The position numbers and the translations under genes are program-made. A stretch of 64,000 bases of DNA from Enterocloster asparagiformis (GTDB taxonomy: Bacteria; Bacillota; Clostridia; Lachnospirales; Lachnospiraceae). Under the pieces are notes generated by a model. That model did no database searches and was not told the DNA's origin. It saw nothing but the letters and a program-made list of their open reading frames with translations. This document shows positions 63,550 through 64,000 of the stretch, piece after piece; positions within the stretch are counted from its first letter, which is position 1; each line of letters starts with the position of its first letter. Location of the stretch: positions 80,697 to 144,696 of the forward strand of contig JAGZSY010000013.1 of the NCBI GenBank assembly GCA_018380885.1, read 5' to 3'.

Positions 63550-64000
63550 TCAGGAGAACATCATTCTCGATTGACTTCCTCCTGATTTTTGACATACTTT
63601 AATAAGCTTACAGTTTTTCTTGTATTTACGCACTCGCTTTGACATCAAACAAACAGCTTCCAGTCCACTCATTCTTGATTTTCTATGTAATTTATTTAAA
63701 TTGTATCCCATACTCAGCAAGAGAATCTCCAGTTTTACCTTCTTCTTACCACGCAACAGGAATCGTTGGAAACCGTAGTCGTTTTTCAAAACCCCGAAGG
63801 CCCCCTCTACCTGGATCGAGCGATTCTTCCGGTACTTAATTCCTTTCTCGCTCTGAATGTTTTGATACGATTTTTCACGCTTCTCCAAAAAGCTTTTAGA
63901 AACATACAGGCGCTTGTTACCCTTCGCTTTCATGCATTTCTCTTTATAGGCGCAGCCGGTGCACTCCTCACATTCGTATACCGTCACCTCGGATTCGTAC
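63550..64000 (-). CDS. IS1182-family transposase (C-terminal part)
   Basis: About 150 residues visible; the frame continues past the right edge. A Cys-rich segment (CEECTGCAYKEKC), then the RSIQVEGAFGVLKNDYGFQRF-type motif with the last catalytic Glu (QVEGAFG), then the Arg/Lys-rich end. It matches the C-terminal third of IS1182 transposases that move DNA by a DDE reaction. Confidence 0.88.
   Translation of the reverse strand, partial: YESEVTVYECEECTGCAYKEKCMKAKGNKRLYVSKSFLEKREKSYQNIQSEKGIKYRKNRSIQVEGAFGVLKNDYGFQRFLLRGKKKVKLEILLLSMGYNLNKLHRKSRMSGLEAVCLMSKRVRKYKKNCKLIKVCQKSGGSQSRMMFS

Larger units (their letters stand above)
63487..64000 (-). mobile_element. IS1182-type insertion sequence (partial at window edge)
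   Basis: A transposase gene with its downstream stem-loop, running off the right edge. The left end is taken as the start of the AGGGTGTCGC motif; the target duplication and the other end are not visible. Confidence 0.75.

Noticed and set aside
63374..63595. 73-codon frame at the IS boundary
   Set aside because: It overlaps the IS hairpin and the DUF3795 region with no ribosome site or similarity.

Overview
The window looks like a chromosomal segment of a spore-forming, GC-rich member of the Clostridia, most likely Lachnospiraceae. This is inferred from the gene set: type III glutamine synthetase, SpoIIID, Kdp with a split KdpD, an indolepyruvate:ferredoxin oxidoreductase, a CIRCE-controlled Hsp20, clostridial DUF families and a Gram-positive T-box leader. 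No species can be named. No tRNA, rRNA or CRISPR array was seen. Bases 1-60,000 are GC-rich and densely coding; the last ~4 kb are AT-rich and full of broken genes.

Layout. 1-3.6 kb: surface choline module (partial GH25 lysozyme, cell-wall/choline-binding repeat protein, and a winged-helix/LicC/LicA fusion). 3.8-9.0 kb: type III glutamine synthetase with an unusual 38/39-bp tandem repeat array upstream, class II aldolase, threonine synthase. 9.2-12.5 kb: polar amino-acid ABC transporter with a long leader. 12.6-13.7 kb: SfsA and an orphan FeoA. 13.7-17.9 kb: iorA-iorB-paaK operon preceded by a T-box leader that reads as tryptophan-specific. 17.9-24 kb: uracil/xanthine permease, SUV3-like RNA helicase, DUF6483 protein, TetM-like GTPase. 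24.2-30 kb: FeoB, DUF3810 zincin, M3-like peptidase, and a minimal Fur-like repressor with tandem operators. 30-38.9 kb: Hsp20, uridine kinase, an FKBP/trigger-factor lipoprotein-xpt-HAD-phosphoesterase operon, M18 aminopeptidase, LRR protein. 38.9-48.8 kb: potassium cluster kdpFABC plus a non-kinase KdpD, with a separate trkA-trkA-histidine kinase-kdpE operon. 49-56.3 kb: aldo/keto reductase, DUF2809, and a DUF3100/amidohydrolase/TSUP operon divergent from a Crp-type regulator. 56.5-60.1 kb: a GyrB paralogue with an 18-bp repeat insertion, a LysR regulator and SpoIIID. 60.2-64 kb: decaying mobile DNA (RadC-YqaJ pseudogene, truncated AAA ATPase, AT-rich lipoprotein, damaged DUF3795 gene, IS1182-type transposase running off the window).

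The most interesting logic is at 13.7-17.9 kb. The iorAB-paaK genes usually suggest aromatic amino-acid breakdown. Here they sit behind a T-box with a UGG specifier and a UGGC tRNA-acceptor bulge, so they should be switched on when charged tRNA-Trp is scarce. That sign of regulation fits tryptophan synthesis from indoleacetate by reductive carboxylation rather than catabolism.
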